64,000 nucleotides of DNA from Atrichornis clamosus. Taxonomy: Eukaryota > Chordata > Aves > Passeriformes > Menuridae. Below the pieces are notes generated by a model. It saw nothing but the letters and a program-made list of their open reading frames with translations, was not told the DNA's origin and did no database searches. This document shows positions 1-10,080 of the stretch, piece by piece (position 1 is the stretch's first letter; each line of letters begins with the position of its first letter). The translations under genes were made by a program, and so were the position numbers. Location: NCBI GenBank assembly GCA_013400975.1, contig WBMZ01011774.1, forward strand, positions 47,576-111,575, in the 5' to 3' direction.

Positions 1-1963
1 AAGTTACAGAGCACTTAAAAATGTAGCTGCAAGGCCATGTGGGGACTGAGGAGTTGCACAGATGAACCTATGCAGCATGAGTCTTCCTTTTGGAAGCTCG
101 AACTTTGTACCTGCAGTTCTACTCTGCATTAATTTTACGAATTAAATTTTCAGCATAAATCTAAACAAGTTATAAACAAATAAATGACTGAACAGTGCTT
201 GAATACTAATGTTTTTTACGTGATATCTACCTGGGCTTTGTCTGTGACCTAGATGTGGAAACTAGGTGTGTTCTGCAGCCCTTCCCTCATCCCTGGGGAC
301 ATACAGCCTTCTAAAGGTATATATCTATTTATATCTACATCAGGACCATTAATCTGAGGATTATACCCTTAGGCCATCTAAATTACTTGTTTCATAAAGA
401 GATGATACTGTCAGATGCATGGACAATTAGCCATTCTGCATATGCAAATTCAGGCTCTAAATAATGATCTTGACATATTGAACTCTTATGGGTTAGTCCG
501 ATAGGATTTAACATCCACAAATAACTTCTCTAGAGCTTTTTGAGAATTCTCTAGAGCTTTTTTATTCTACAGTTCAGGGCATCTTTGGGAAATTAATTTC
601 CACTAAATTTGGATCAACTTCTCAAGTGTCCATTTAAGAAGAAGGAACACAATGATTACATCATAACCCTTCTTCTATGTGCTTCTATAAGGAAGCTTTG
701 CACTTAATTAGCTGCTTATGATGGAAAGAATGCTGCATTTTGAGAAATGAAAGCCCAGGATATGTAAACACTTACTGAAATGAGCAATTCACTTCAGATA
801 TGGAAAAATATTGCCTTTCCCTTAAGGTCTTAAAGGGCAGTCAATTATTATTCTACATGGAATAAATGTGTTTCTGGCTATAACAAAAAATACACTTGCT
901 ATTATTTAGATTAAACCTTTTTTACCTCTTTCTGCACATATATCTGTTTTTTTCAAGATGTGCTGTAGTCCTTTTTAATGTATAAGCCCCTTCCTTAATT
1001 GTTTATTTGAGTCTTTCAAGTCCTCACAACAGAAAGAAGACGAATGGAATCAAACAATGAGACAAAAGCCTTAAAATGCTTGGAAAATTGGTAAATTGGA
1101 ATTGAATAATTGTGGTCACCTGTGAAGTGGTTTTAGCCTGTTTAATTACTATTATTATTTACTAGATTCCAAGTACATGTCTTTAAGTGGCGTATCTTTC
1201 CTTCATCACTGTATGGAAAGTAAAATTGTTGCCAAGAAAGTGCATCTTTGGTTGTTAGACACCATCATAGATTTTAACTGCAGTCTGGGGCGGCCTGTCT
1301 TCTGAAATTGGGACTGAAAATCTGGACTGCAATAAGTACACTAAGAAGATGAAAAAGGATGAAGCAGATATTATTCTTAAAAGAAAAGGCTTGAGATGAC
1401 TCTTCAAATGGGAACTTTCCTTGGGATCAGAAGATTAAATTCTTTTCAATGCGTTTCAGTCTTTGAATTCTGGAGACAAGTGTTGATGGAATAAGTGACT
1501 CTGAATTATATAGGTTGCATCTTCATGTCAAATGGAAAAAGTGAGTGAAGGAATAAGGAGGTTTGCGGGGGACATATATGTGACCAATATTCACAGTGAC
1601 TTTAACAGGGCATCAGAGAGAAATAACAGAAATTAAAATGTAGAGGTGAATATCCACCAGCCAAGGAATAATTCAGGATCTCTGATAGTCTTGTGTGTTT
1701 TTCATTATTCTGCATTGGACCATACTATATTATATTCAGAGTTGCTAGCATCTGAGACAGCTGGACAGAAGCTCATGCAGTTATTTGACTCCAGTTTTAA
1801 ATCAACACTATGTTTGACAAGCATCACTTAAATTGTGTTTGAAAAAATCTCAATCTACAGTATTAAACAATATCTAAACCTGAACTGCGCTTGAGTTCAG
1901 TTTGATAGATATTGGATTAGGCCCTTAAGATGCAGCACTGCAGCCTCTACTTAGTTCATTAAG
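1..1963. other. Unique AT-rich noncoding DNA
   Basis: No coding region, RNA gene or transposon that I recognise. The only local structure is a 16-bp direct repeat (ttctctagagcttttt) at 526-541 and 547-562, a 21-bp period duplication. Open frames here are short and have no domain signature. The DNA could be intron or intergenic. Confidence 0.5.
526..562. repeat. Short tandem duplication, 21-bp period
   Basis: The 16-mer ttctctagagcttttt occurs twice, starting at 526 and 547. This looks like a simple local duplication by slippage, with no sign of wider function. Confidence 0.7.
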
Positions 1964-2020
1964 GGCACGATCCAATGCCCAGTGACATCAATAAGAGTTT
2001 TTGTATTGATTTCACTAGTT
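1964..2020. repeat. Remnant of an ancient dispersed repeat (TTGACTTCAATGG family)
   Basis: The order 'gatccaatgcc', 'agtgacatcaata', 'gtattgatttcac' follows the pattern I remember from old amniote repeats, roughly GATCCAAAGCCC, ATTGAAGTCAATGG, then ATTGACTTCAATGG. About six similar remnants lie elsewhere in this window. The family name is uncertain and decay is heavy. Confidence 0.4.
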
Positions 2021-2355
2021 TTTTTGATTGCACTGTAAATCCCCGATATAAGCAAAGCTCTTAAGCCTGTGCTTAAATTCATTGCTGGATCCAGTCACAG
2101 ATAAGACCTGTTCCAGTTCTCTAGATTCTTTGTGCAGTTTGTCTTTTATTGCTGTGATTAAAATGGTGAATGGGGACAATACTTTTACAAACTCTCTGAT
2201 GTGTATAGAGATGAAAGTTACTTCTCCAACTGTTTTTTCTGCAGGAAAGAGCACAGGATGGATCATGGCAGATCTATGGACTCTCTAAGCTCAGAAAAAT
2301 ATATCACAAAATATTTCATTAAGGCTGAATGTTATTTCATTTTGACTGTTTTCAG

Positions 2356-2517
2356 ACCCCTAAATTGTTAAAAGAATTGAGGACTATATTGCACAAACTG
2401 AAAGGAAAAGAAAAAATCACCACTAACCCACAAGTTGAAGAGAAGTTAGCTCAGGAAGGAAAAGCTTTAGATCTAGGTACAATAGAGCTGCAAATGCTGA
2501 CAGATGACAAAGCGTGA
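2356..2517 (+). CDS. Possible 3'-terminal coding exon, unrecognised product
   Basis: A convincing acceptor (ttatttcattttgactgttttcag, a long pyrimidine-rich run ending in CAG at 2353-2355) leads straight into an open frame of 53 codons ending in TGA at 2515-2517. The peptide starts TPKLLKELRTILHKLKGKEK and ends LQMLTDDKA. It is rich in Lys, Glu and Leu with a heptad-like spacing, which would suit an amphipathic helix or coiled coil. I do not recognise the protein. No upstream partner exon is evident in the first 2.3 kb and no AATAAA is obvious just downstream. Purine-rich AT-rich DNA gives such frames by chance fairly often, so this is a candidate only. Confidence 0.3.
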   Translation, partial: TPKLLKELRTILHKLKGKEKITTNPQVEEKLAQEGKALDLGTIELQMLTDDKA

Positions 2518-4445
2518 ACTCTGAGCAGTGTTAGACTCGTCTAATTTTATAGATTTTAACATAATTATCAATGCTTTCCTTTCAGCTATTATGCCATTTT
2601 AATTGCATGCAGCTTATTTCTATGGTTTATAGAGCTATATTTGCAACAAGAAAATGAAAGAAGCAAAATGAAAATGGAAGAATTATGCTAAAGAATCTAC
2701 TGAGTTCTGAATCAGTGCTTTTTACTTTATCTGTGATTCATTTTTTCTGTTTTTGCCTTTATACTGATGGCTATTATAGGTCAATGACTGTCTAGGTGGT
2801 TTTTCTGCTGAAGAAGTCACTTTGCAAAATTTTCAAGCTTCAAAACTTCTGAAATGTCACTTGTTAAAGTTATATTACTCATTTCTTCATTTTGTTAATT
2901 CATCTAAATAACCAAGAAAACGGCATACCTTTCATTCATGCCATGGTTTCTTTGCCACTTCCTATTCCAGATAGATGATCAGCACTTACCCAGGAAACTG
3001 AGAAATGTCTCAGGCCCGGTAGAAACCACGACATTCAATACATCTATCTCTATTCCCACCCACCCTCCCCATAATGTTACTTTCTTTGCTTGTGCTCCAT
3101 GGGAATATATTCCAAAGCTGCTGCATCTCTATGCATTTTAAACTCGAGCTGGTTGCTTCCTTGGTTTCCCTGATGCTGGTGTTTGTTTCTTGAGTGGAAT
3201 TGTTCCTCTCCTTTTGCCTCAACACAAGCACTTCAGCAGCCGAGGAGCTTCATTATGATTAATGTCATTACAAAGATGCCAAAAGGAATTAATAATTATT
3301 AGATGCTTATTGCTGAGCTCTGCAGGGCAAAACCATCATCTGCAACGTGTGTGCAAAGCATCTACTGCAAGAGGAGCTCACCTTTGTCTAGAGTCTTCCA
3401 GGCACTACAGGGGATACATTGAATGTGATCTTATCTATCTGTGCTACATGCAAAAATTTGTTCTGCCCTTGCTCCAAGCCATGCAGTTGCTGTTGAGCTA
3501 TGAGCCAAAAATAATAAGCTCTGGTGGGAGGGAGACTGAATTATGTTGGGCTGAACAACACAGTAGCTCCGCCACACAGCTTTTAAATTGGCGCTCACTT
3601 GCGCCTCACACTGCGGTCAGAACTATCTCATACCTGCCCCAGATCAGCCACGCAGATTGATCTTGGTACGTACATAACTGTTAATAATAATGGTCTGTTT
3701 CAGTGCTTTTATTACAACAACAGTATATTTACCCTCCAGGAGCTGCTATCAGAATCTTGTCCCCTGTTTATATGTACATGTATAAATATGCTAACTGCCA
3801 GCAGGTGTGCTGAAGAAAAATTGGAGGGTTAGAAAATGTCTTGCAGATAAGAATTTCTTTTTAAATGTTAATTTTTAAGTCTTCTCTCCACCCTGCCCCC
3901 AGTATGTCTGACTGTAAACTTCATCTTTAAACTTTTTTTTATTATTATTATCATCATCATAGCTGGAGCACATACAGGCAGAACATCAGTTTAGTGTGAC
4001 CTTTCCAAAATCATAAGCAATTCTTTCTCTTTGTCATAGTGATAATAGAATGGATCAGATACTTCCTGAAGACATTATAATAGAGTTCAACTGTCTAAGC
4101 TGTACACTAATGAAAAATGTAAAATCCATCTCTTCTCTACAGTGGTCTCTAGTAGAACAGAGACGCTGTCTTGCAGAGAGCTTTCCATATGGTACATTGG
4201 GAACTCTGATATTTCTTGTATTGTATGGTAGATTTCAGCATGGGCAGGATATTTTTTTTATTCCCTTTCTGTATGCCACTTCTATAAAGACATGAATGTA
4301 TTAACTAATAAGCTTTTATCTGCCTTTACCCATTCTTTCCTAACTTCCCTGGCAATAGCAAACTACAGTGTGATACATGAGACAGTGGAGGAATGTGATA
4401 AATGTGTAATTCCTTTGATTTTTTATAGTAATCTAATCCTTTAGC
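2518..4445. other. Unique noncoding DNA with a small CpG cluster
   Basis: No gene or recognisable transposon. Around 3570-3665 the sequence is richer in CpG than its surroundings (GCGC, TGCGCC, TGCGG, CACGC) and ends near a donor-like TTG/GTACGT at 3664-3672. A 132-codon open frame covers 3262-3660, but its peptide resembles nothing I know and has no domain features. Confidence 0.45.
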
Positions 4446-4485
4446 AGTTGTAAATCAGTGAAGCTCCACTTACTTCACTACACTT
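4446..4485. repeat. Remnant of ancient dispersed repeat (TTTACACC/GACTTCAATGG family)
   Basis: The segment 'gttgtaaatcagtgaagctc' followed by 'cacttacttcactacac' follows the remembered pattern GGTGTAAATCAGNGTAGCTCCATTGACTTCA. It belongs with the similar remnants at 12206, 44312 and 48285. It is short and decayed. Confidence 0.4.
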
Positions 4486-4699
4486 TTGCGGCCACAACAG
4501 TTGGATATCCGTCGTTAATTAAAGGAAATTATTGGTTAGGTTTTATTTATATGAGGAAAAAAGTAGTATGTTAAATATTTTAAATATAATTTTTGGTACA
4601 AAAACATAAATGGTTAGACAAACTTCTGTAAATAGGGTTTTTATGTCCATTTCTACAACAAACATAACACTTCTAGTACAGCTGTTTTCTTTTCAAGTG

Positions 4700-4832
4700 T
4701 TCAGGGCCAGGTTGGATGGGGCTTGGAACAACCTGGACTAGTAGAGGGTGTTCCTGCCCAGTTGGAACTTGTGGGGATGGAACAAGATCTATAGGATGCC
4801 TTCCAACACAAGTCCTTCTATGGTTCTATGAT
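4700..4832 (+). mobile_element. CR1 LINE, 3' tail fragment
   Basis: A 5'-truncated CR1 retrotransposon. Visible landmarks in order are 'ggccaggttggatggggctt', 'caacctggactagtagaggg', 'tgttcctgccc', 'ggatgccttccaacaca' and the terminal 8-mers ttctatgg/ttctatga at 4817-4830. These are the standard end of the CR1 3' UTR. No ORF2 sequence remains. Severe 5' truncation is usual for CR1. Confidence 0.9.
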
Positions 4833-6289
4833 CTTCCTTTATCTCCTTAAACAAAAGAAAACAAGAAAAAACAGCTAACCTACCAAACCCTCAGCATTTT
4901 CCTTCTCAATTTTTTTTTCTTTTTAACAGGTTTGTCATCAGTGTCATTTCCTTCCTCTCCTTTTAACCTCTCAATCTGGTGGTCTAAGAAAGGAAGATAG
5001 TGAAAGTTAATGGAACATACTCTTTTAGCTGACAATTTTATTTAGTAAAAATGAAAAATGTGTTCTTGCATTTGGATTGAAAATAGTAAATTTTGCATCT
5101 TAATCGTTCCAAACAGACAGATTTCAGAAGTTTTCCTTCTGTAATATGCTCATTAGTTTGAATTTTCTTTGTGGTTCCAAATCGACTTATAATGAAATAT
5201 CAGTTTTTGCTGGACACTCTATTTTCAGGGCAGTTCTAATTTCTGTTCTTGGAGTTCTCTGGCAATACTGCCAATAAGACTGCTAGTTAGTGTTCATTTT
5301 GATGTATATTTCTTATCTGTATGTCAATGTATTAACTTATTTAAAAAGGAAAGGATACTCTGTTCTTATCCTACACTTGTACCTATCTCTCACTTCTGCA
5401 GTATCAGTTAAGTAATTGTTTTGTAGAGCACTTCTTAGAATGTGCTTAACTATGAAAGGTACAATTTCGGACAGGAATACTGAGATTGGATTCTCCACCT
5501 CTGCCACTAGTTTCATATGGTATTTTGTTTTTTTCAATTAGCTTCTCTTCTTTCTCATCTCATTTTTTAATTCAGCTAGTGCACCAAAAAAATATCAGCT
5601 ACCATATTACCTGGACACTGTGGTTTCCATTTGGATTTTCTCTTTTACTTTCTCTGAAGGCTCAGCTCTGGTTGGGCAGCATTTCTGTTATTTTGGTCAG
5701 CGATTTTGAGAAGAGAATATGATTGAGTTCTGGTTACTGACCCCTGCATGAGACAAAAGTGATCAATTTGTTGCAATCGTTTGCATGACTAGTCAGAAAA
5801 ATAAATTTTTTTTTTGCAAGTCAAAAGACCTAAATTAAAGTGGCTGAAAGACAAGATACTGTTTTGTGAAAAATGCAAACATACACATATCTTAGTTCTG
5901 AGTGTCTGTGGCTGAGATATTTCAGAATTTACACTAAAACCCCAAAAGTCCCTTCAATAGTTTAGTAAATGTTTCAGTTATGTCAGACATGAGACACATT
6001 CAAAAAACCTCTACCAAATGTGGAATAGGAATTTTGGTTACATTTCAACCAAAAGTGAATGTGAAGGTGAATGTCATGCTTTGTTTTTTTCCAGAATAAT
6101 AAGTATTCTAGAGATCAAAATAGTGAATTTCATCAATGGAGGCATCAGTTACACTCCAGACCACATAGACCTGATGTCATCTACCCAGCGAACTGCTAGA
6201 AAAACTGGACTACTGAGGGAGTGAGGAAGACTTGGTAATTGCTGATGTCTTTAATCACACACAGAAAGTCAGTAATTCTCAATCATCTT
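4833..6289. other. Unique AT-rich noncoding DNA
   Basis: No gene, RNA or recognisable repeat apart from short T and A runs. The open frames here are short and featureless. Confidence 0.5.
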
Positions 6290-6372
6290 GAATCACAGAA
6301 TCATAGAATACACTGAGCTGGGAGGGACTCATCAGGATCATTGAGTCCAAATCCTAGTCCTGCACAGGACAC
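6290..6372 (-). mobile_element. CR1 LINE, 3' tip (first part of a split copy)
   Basis: Read on the minus strand this is a CR1 3' end: the terminal repeats (aatcacagaatcatagaat on plus, 6291-6309), then gagctgggagggact, gatcattgagtccaa and cctgcacaggacacc. The consensus continues directly into the sequence found from about 6549. The element is therefore split by the plus-oriented piece and microsatellite between 6373 and 6548. Confidence 0.85.
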
Positions 6373-6459
6373 CTGAGTTAAAGAAGTGTTTGGACAACGC
6401 TCTAAGGCCATGGAGAACTTGATGATCCTGATGGGTAGGGACTTCCAACTCAGTTTTGC
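6373..6459 (+). mobile_element. Short CR1 3' end in opposite orientation, nested in a minus-strand CR1
   Basis: Here the CR1 consensus runs on the plus strand: gaagtgtttggacaacgctc, then gaacttgatgatcctgatgg and gacttccaactcag. It is the reverse orientation to the CR1 pieces on both sides. The usual terminal ATTCTATG repeats are absent and a TTTTC tract follows instead. It is either a young, heavily truncated CR1 inserted into an older one or a local inverted duplication. Confidence 0.7.
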
Positions 6460-6548
6460 TTCTTTTTTTTTTCTTTTCTTTTCTTTTCTTTTCTTTTCTT
6501 CTCTTTTCTTCTCTTTGCCTTGCCTTGCCTTGCCTTGCCTTATTTTTT
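6459..6548. repeat. (TTTTC)n then (TTGCC)n microsatellite
   Basis: A pure pyrimidine run covers 6459-6516 with a TTTTC core. It passes into five TTGCC units at about 6513-6540 and a T run. It lies at the junction between the plus-oriented CR1 tip and the resumed minus-strand CR1, where CR1 terminal repeats would be expected. A predicted frame through it encodes only a low-complexity Lys/Glu or Phe/Leu peptide and is not a gene. Confidence 0.9.
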
Positions 6549-7040
6549 TCATCACACCATGTGCCTGACAGAATTTTCCAAATGCTTCTTGAACTCTCTC
6601 TGGCTTGATGCTGTGACTACTCTCCTGGGGATCCTGTTCCAGTGCCCAAATAAACATACCTGGTATTCCTTCAAGTCCTGCATCCAGGTTCTTAATGAAG
6701 ATGTTGAAGAGAACTGGGCCGAGGATGGAACCCCAGTAGTGACAGGTCACCAGTCTGATGTCACCCCAGTCCTGCTTTGTGCTCGAACCATGAGCCAGTT
6801 CCTCACATATCGCATGATGTGGTTGTCCAGCTGTGAGGATCCTGGGAGAGGCAGTATCAAAAGCTTTACTGAAATTAAAAAAAGATTACATGTACTGACT
6901 TTCCTAGATCAACTATGTGGGCTACCCTGTTGTAGAAAGAAGGTAGGACTTTCCCCTCATGAAGCTCTGCAGGCTGCAACCGATGATTGCGTTGTCCTCC
7001 AGGTGTTTTTCTATATCTCCCAGAGTGAGATAGGCCAACC
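6549..7040 (-). mobile_element. CR1 LINE, ORF2 end and 3' UTR (second part of split copy)
   Basis: Continuation of the minus-strand CR1. On the plus strand it shows 'accatgtgcctgaca', 'ctgttccagtgccca', 'aatgaagatgttgaagagaa' and 'ggaaccccagtag', which are CR1 landmarks. The minus-strand translation near 6750-6660 reads GSILGPVLFNIFIKNLDAGL, the reverse-transcriptase motif just after the YADD region's upstream block in CR1 ORF2. Upstream, 'aaaagctttactgaaatt' and 'cccctcatgaagctctgc' continue the RT domain to about 7040. Frameshifts and stops show it is dead. The family's ORF2 encodes an endonuclease plus reverse transcriptase; only the RT remnant is left. Confidence 0.9.
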
Positions 7041-7604
7041 CAAATCAAGCATGTGATGAAAATATGGGAAAGATTCAACCCAACTGCAGTTTGAGATGGA
7101 GCATGAAGAAATTCAGTTCGTGTCCTTGCTGCCTAAATGTACACCATAAACCTGTTTACTTGTTTCACGCACACATAAGCTCATGTTTTAGTAAAAAAAC
7201 CCAACAGACAAAATCACCACCAACACTAAAATTCTTATACAGGTCTTCATTAGCTTGATTTGCAAGAGAAATATTATGTATTTTCTGCAGTGCTGCAGCT
7301 TCAGGAAAGAAGGACTGAATGTCCTTCTTTGCACCTGAAAAACTCTGTGAAAATGGAGCATGAGAAGAAAAGCAAGAATTCATTGTCTCCAGACAACGGG
7401 AAGAGAGTATTTTCTTACTAGGAAACTTTCAATAGAAAAGTTTTGGGTTATTTTGTTACTCTTAAGTTGTAGTAAATTCTAACAGTAGTTAAAAAATATA
7501 TCCTTTCCACTCTGAGAAAATAATTTTGGTACCACGTTCACATCTTTTATATTCTCTTTTGATAATGATCTGATTTAGGATCATTGATGATAGGGCTTAG
7601 GGGA
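7041..7604. other. Unique noncoding DNA
   Basis: No recognisable gene or transposon. Several short open frames with no signature. Confidence 0.5.
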
Positions 7605-7860
7605 TTTTCAGAGGGCATCTAGTCCTCCCCTCTCCCCTAAAATGAGATCAACAACTGTTGGTCCTGACAGATGTCTGTTTATCTTTGCACTTACTAACTT
7701 GTAAGGAACTTCTTAGGAAATCTCAGTAAAATCTGTCATAGTGCAAAACATTTCTTGTGCTAAACTGGGGCAGCAAGTTTTACGTTTACCTTTGTATCAA
7801 ACTTTTCTTTACATAGCAAAAATCTGTCTTCTTTTTTTTCTTTTTTTTTTTTTTTTGTAT
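7605..7860 (-). mobile_element. Ancient CR1/L3-like LINE relic, 3' UTR part
   Basis: On the plus strand the blocks 'gagggcatctagtcctcccc', 'aatgagatcaacaactgt', 'ggtcctgacagatgtctgtt' and the later 'caagttttacgtttacc' follow the remembered minus-strand 3' end of old amniote CR1/L3 elements. It ends in a T-rich run at 7831-7856. It is much more diverged than the CR1 tails at 4700 or 16790. Confidence 0.5.
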
Positions 7861-8274
7861 GATAAACAATAGGGTTTTTTGGTTTTGTTTTCTTTACTTA
7901 ACTCATTTTTCTAGGCATCTGACAGGTCAGCTTAGTATCCTCTGTGAGCTGATCCACCTATTTTTTCAAATGTGAAACCTCAACTGAGTTGAAATACTTT
8001 AGTTGGCAAAGGGTCAATACCAAGAAAAACAGAAAGATTATCTGTGTGTCTTGCATGTGATAGTTTTGCATATACATGCCAATTTTCTGGTGGGTTTTTT
8101 TTGCTTATTTTTTTTCTAAATCTGGAACTACTGAGTCATGTTAGGATTGTGACTCACAAAAAACATCAAATCTGTTTTATTCAGAAATTTAACCAGATCA
8201 CTAGTTCCTCAACTTGCATTTGTGCAGTTAGTTATTTTTAAATGCATATGTCCTTTTAAAACCGCATCATATTT
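7861..8274. other. Noncoding DNA between two old CR1 pieces
   Basis: Probably the decayed middle of one ancient CR1 whose 3' UTR lies at 7605 and whose ORF2 part lies at 8275, but I cannot recognise consensus blocks here. T-rich stretches occur at 8094-8117. Confidence 0.4.
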
Positions 8275-8400
8275 TTCCAGACCATTTATCCAATTTGTCA
8301 AGATCATTTTACATTCTAATCCTGTACTCTAAAGTGCTTGCAGTTCCTCTGCGTATTTAATAACCATAATCTCTCTTCCATTATTCAACTCTTTAATATT
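8275..8400 (-). mobile_element. Ancient CR1/L3-like LINE relic, ORF2 part
   Basis: The plus strand reads 'accatttatccaatttgtca', 'agatcattttacattctaat', 'cctgtactctaaagtgcttg', then 'ctcttccattattcaa'. This closely follows the antisense of an old amniote CR1 reverse-transcriptase/3' region, which typically continues to 'aatgaagatattgaa'. Coding capacity is lost. Confidence 0.65.
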
Positions 8401-9799
8401 TCTTAAAGGACCAAGTACTGAAATTACTCTAAAGTACATCTCAGAATGACAATATCTCCAGAACAAGCACGCATTTTTTAGAGCATACATAGAACAAGAA
8501 CTTTCCATTAACCCTGTAGCAATTAAGAGAAATATTGCACATTAATTAGAACACCAAAGATGCTGTTGTCTAAAACAAACAAAGAAGTGTGATTACTAAA
8601 ATTAACTACTGGTGCAATTTTTATATGTGTTGAAGAAAAAATGCTTAAGTTTGTAGAATTTGAATGGCTGAGTAATACCAGATCATATTTTTGCAAAACA
8701 GTAAAATCATGTGATAGTTTATTAATACTGTGGCAAAGAGTAACAGGCACTAGGCCAACATGCTCCAAGAAGTGTCCACAAAACATAGAAGTGATTTTAT
8801 TTTTTTCCTTTTTCACATTCTTAAAATTATAATCCTCACTTTGAATCTGATAAGGACCAAAATAAAGTTTCAGAAATGCAGCAAACAAGAAAGACTATCA
8901 AATATAAAGTGCAATTCTTCCACTTTTGATAAGTTATTTTTGTGTACTTGCAGTAATGACCTTCAGTTATCTTTACAGCTCAGATACTTCACAGTTGGCT
9001 TTAGATATTGAGCGGCTAACTAACCCTAACCCTACAGTAGTTCTGGCACTGGTGGTCTCTGGTTGATATTTTTTTAACATTGAAACTATCTCAGTGTACT
9101 TTTTGTTACAGACAGAAAAAATTCACAGGGTATGAGGCTATGTTAATATTCTTTATTTCTCCAGAGGTCTTGTTTCTCCAGTTGTTTTTATTTCCCTCTT
9201 AGAATGTAGAAAAAGAAAATTGTAGCAAACCATCTTTCACACTTTAAAAAAAAATAAACCAATCTACACATGTTTGTGTAAGAAAGAAAAATAAACTCTA
9301 TGTCCACAAGCTATGTGAAATTATCTTGCCTCTAGAAAAGGATGTTACTTTTTTTTTTTTTAGCATCTTTTTTATTTCATAGGTAAAACTGCATGATTTG
9401 GGTTTTGTTTTGGTTTTTTATCTGTTGAATTAAGTTGCCATTATTTCAAAAAGAATAAACAAGGAATAGGTTAAGCATTTTTATAGTGGACAAGGGACAA
9501 AATCTGAAAATATAAGCTACTGCAACAGGACAATTGACGTACCTGTTTTAATTTCTCAAACTGTAAACATCAGAGAAAATAAAATTAGATACTGTATCAG
9601 CCATAGTTGAGGGTGAACCAGGTAGAAAGCAGCCTGACATCAGAGAATGCAGGTTCTTGCTGGGGAACAAGTTTAACAGGGGTCATCGATTGTCCTTGCA
9701 GCAAAGGGGTCAAACCCATCCTGACTTGCACGAACAACAGCACAGCCAGCATCTCCTGGGAAACAGCCTTTCCCTCTATTTGACCCACCTGAGACTGCA
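8401..9799. other. Unique AT-rich DNA with a tiny telomere-like motif
   Basis: No gene. It holds T runs at 9350-9361 and a two-unit CCCTAA stretch at 9021-9033. The segment 9600-9790 is more GC-rich and may be an unrecognised part of the CR1 that follows. Confidence 0.5.
9021..9033. repeat. Two-unit telomere-like repeat (CCCTAA)
   Basis: The 13-mer taaccctaaccct is present. Two units can arise by chance or mark a repair scar; this is far too short for an interstitial telomere array. Confidence 0.6.
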
Positions 9800-10080
9800 C
9801 CAAGAGCCTTCCTATGTCCAGCTTTGTGATCTCCAGACAAGAAAGAGGTGGAGAAGCTGGAGCAAGTCCACAGGAAACGCTCAGGGTGGGCAGGGGGCTG
9901 GAGCACACCATGGAAAATAAGAGGATGGCAGCACTTGGTTTATTCAGTGTTCAGTAGAGAATGGCGCCGGGGAGACCTAACAGGAAGGAAAGACAAAAAG
10001 CAGAAGAAGACTATTTTAGAAGGTGTACAACACAAGGGGAAAACCCAGCATTTTATGACACAGGAAGTTCCAACTAAATG
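9800..10080 (+). mobile_element. CR1 LINE fragment, end of ORF2 and start of 3' UTR
   Basis: Plus-strand CR1. The reading frame gives MEKLEQVHRKRSGWAGG, matching the CR1 ORF2 C-terminal pattern 'ME-LE-VQRRA---V-GLEH'. Then 'ggctggagcaca', and after a gap 'ggcgccggggagacctaaca' (about 9963-9982) matches the block 'LRGDL'. Internal deletions and frameshifts make it non-functional. The 3' tail with ATTCTRTG repeats is missing, so it is truncated at both ends. Confidence 0.7.

Noticed and set aside
442..449. Octamer ATGCAAAT (also at 33233-33240)
   Set aside because: An 8-mer is expected by chance about once per strand in a 64-kb AT-rich window; no supporting context.
6301..6750. 149-codon minus-strand open frame with an RT motif
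   Set aside because: The RT piece is real CR1, but the frame continues through a microsatellite and a reversed CR1 tip, so the joined protein is accidental.
6520..7056. 178-codon plus-strand open frame
   Set aside because: It is the antisense of a CR1 ORF2 remnant, not a gene.
9021..9033. Interstitial telomere
   Set aside because: Only two CCCTAA units; too short to call an array.
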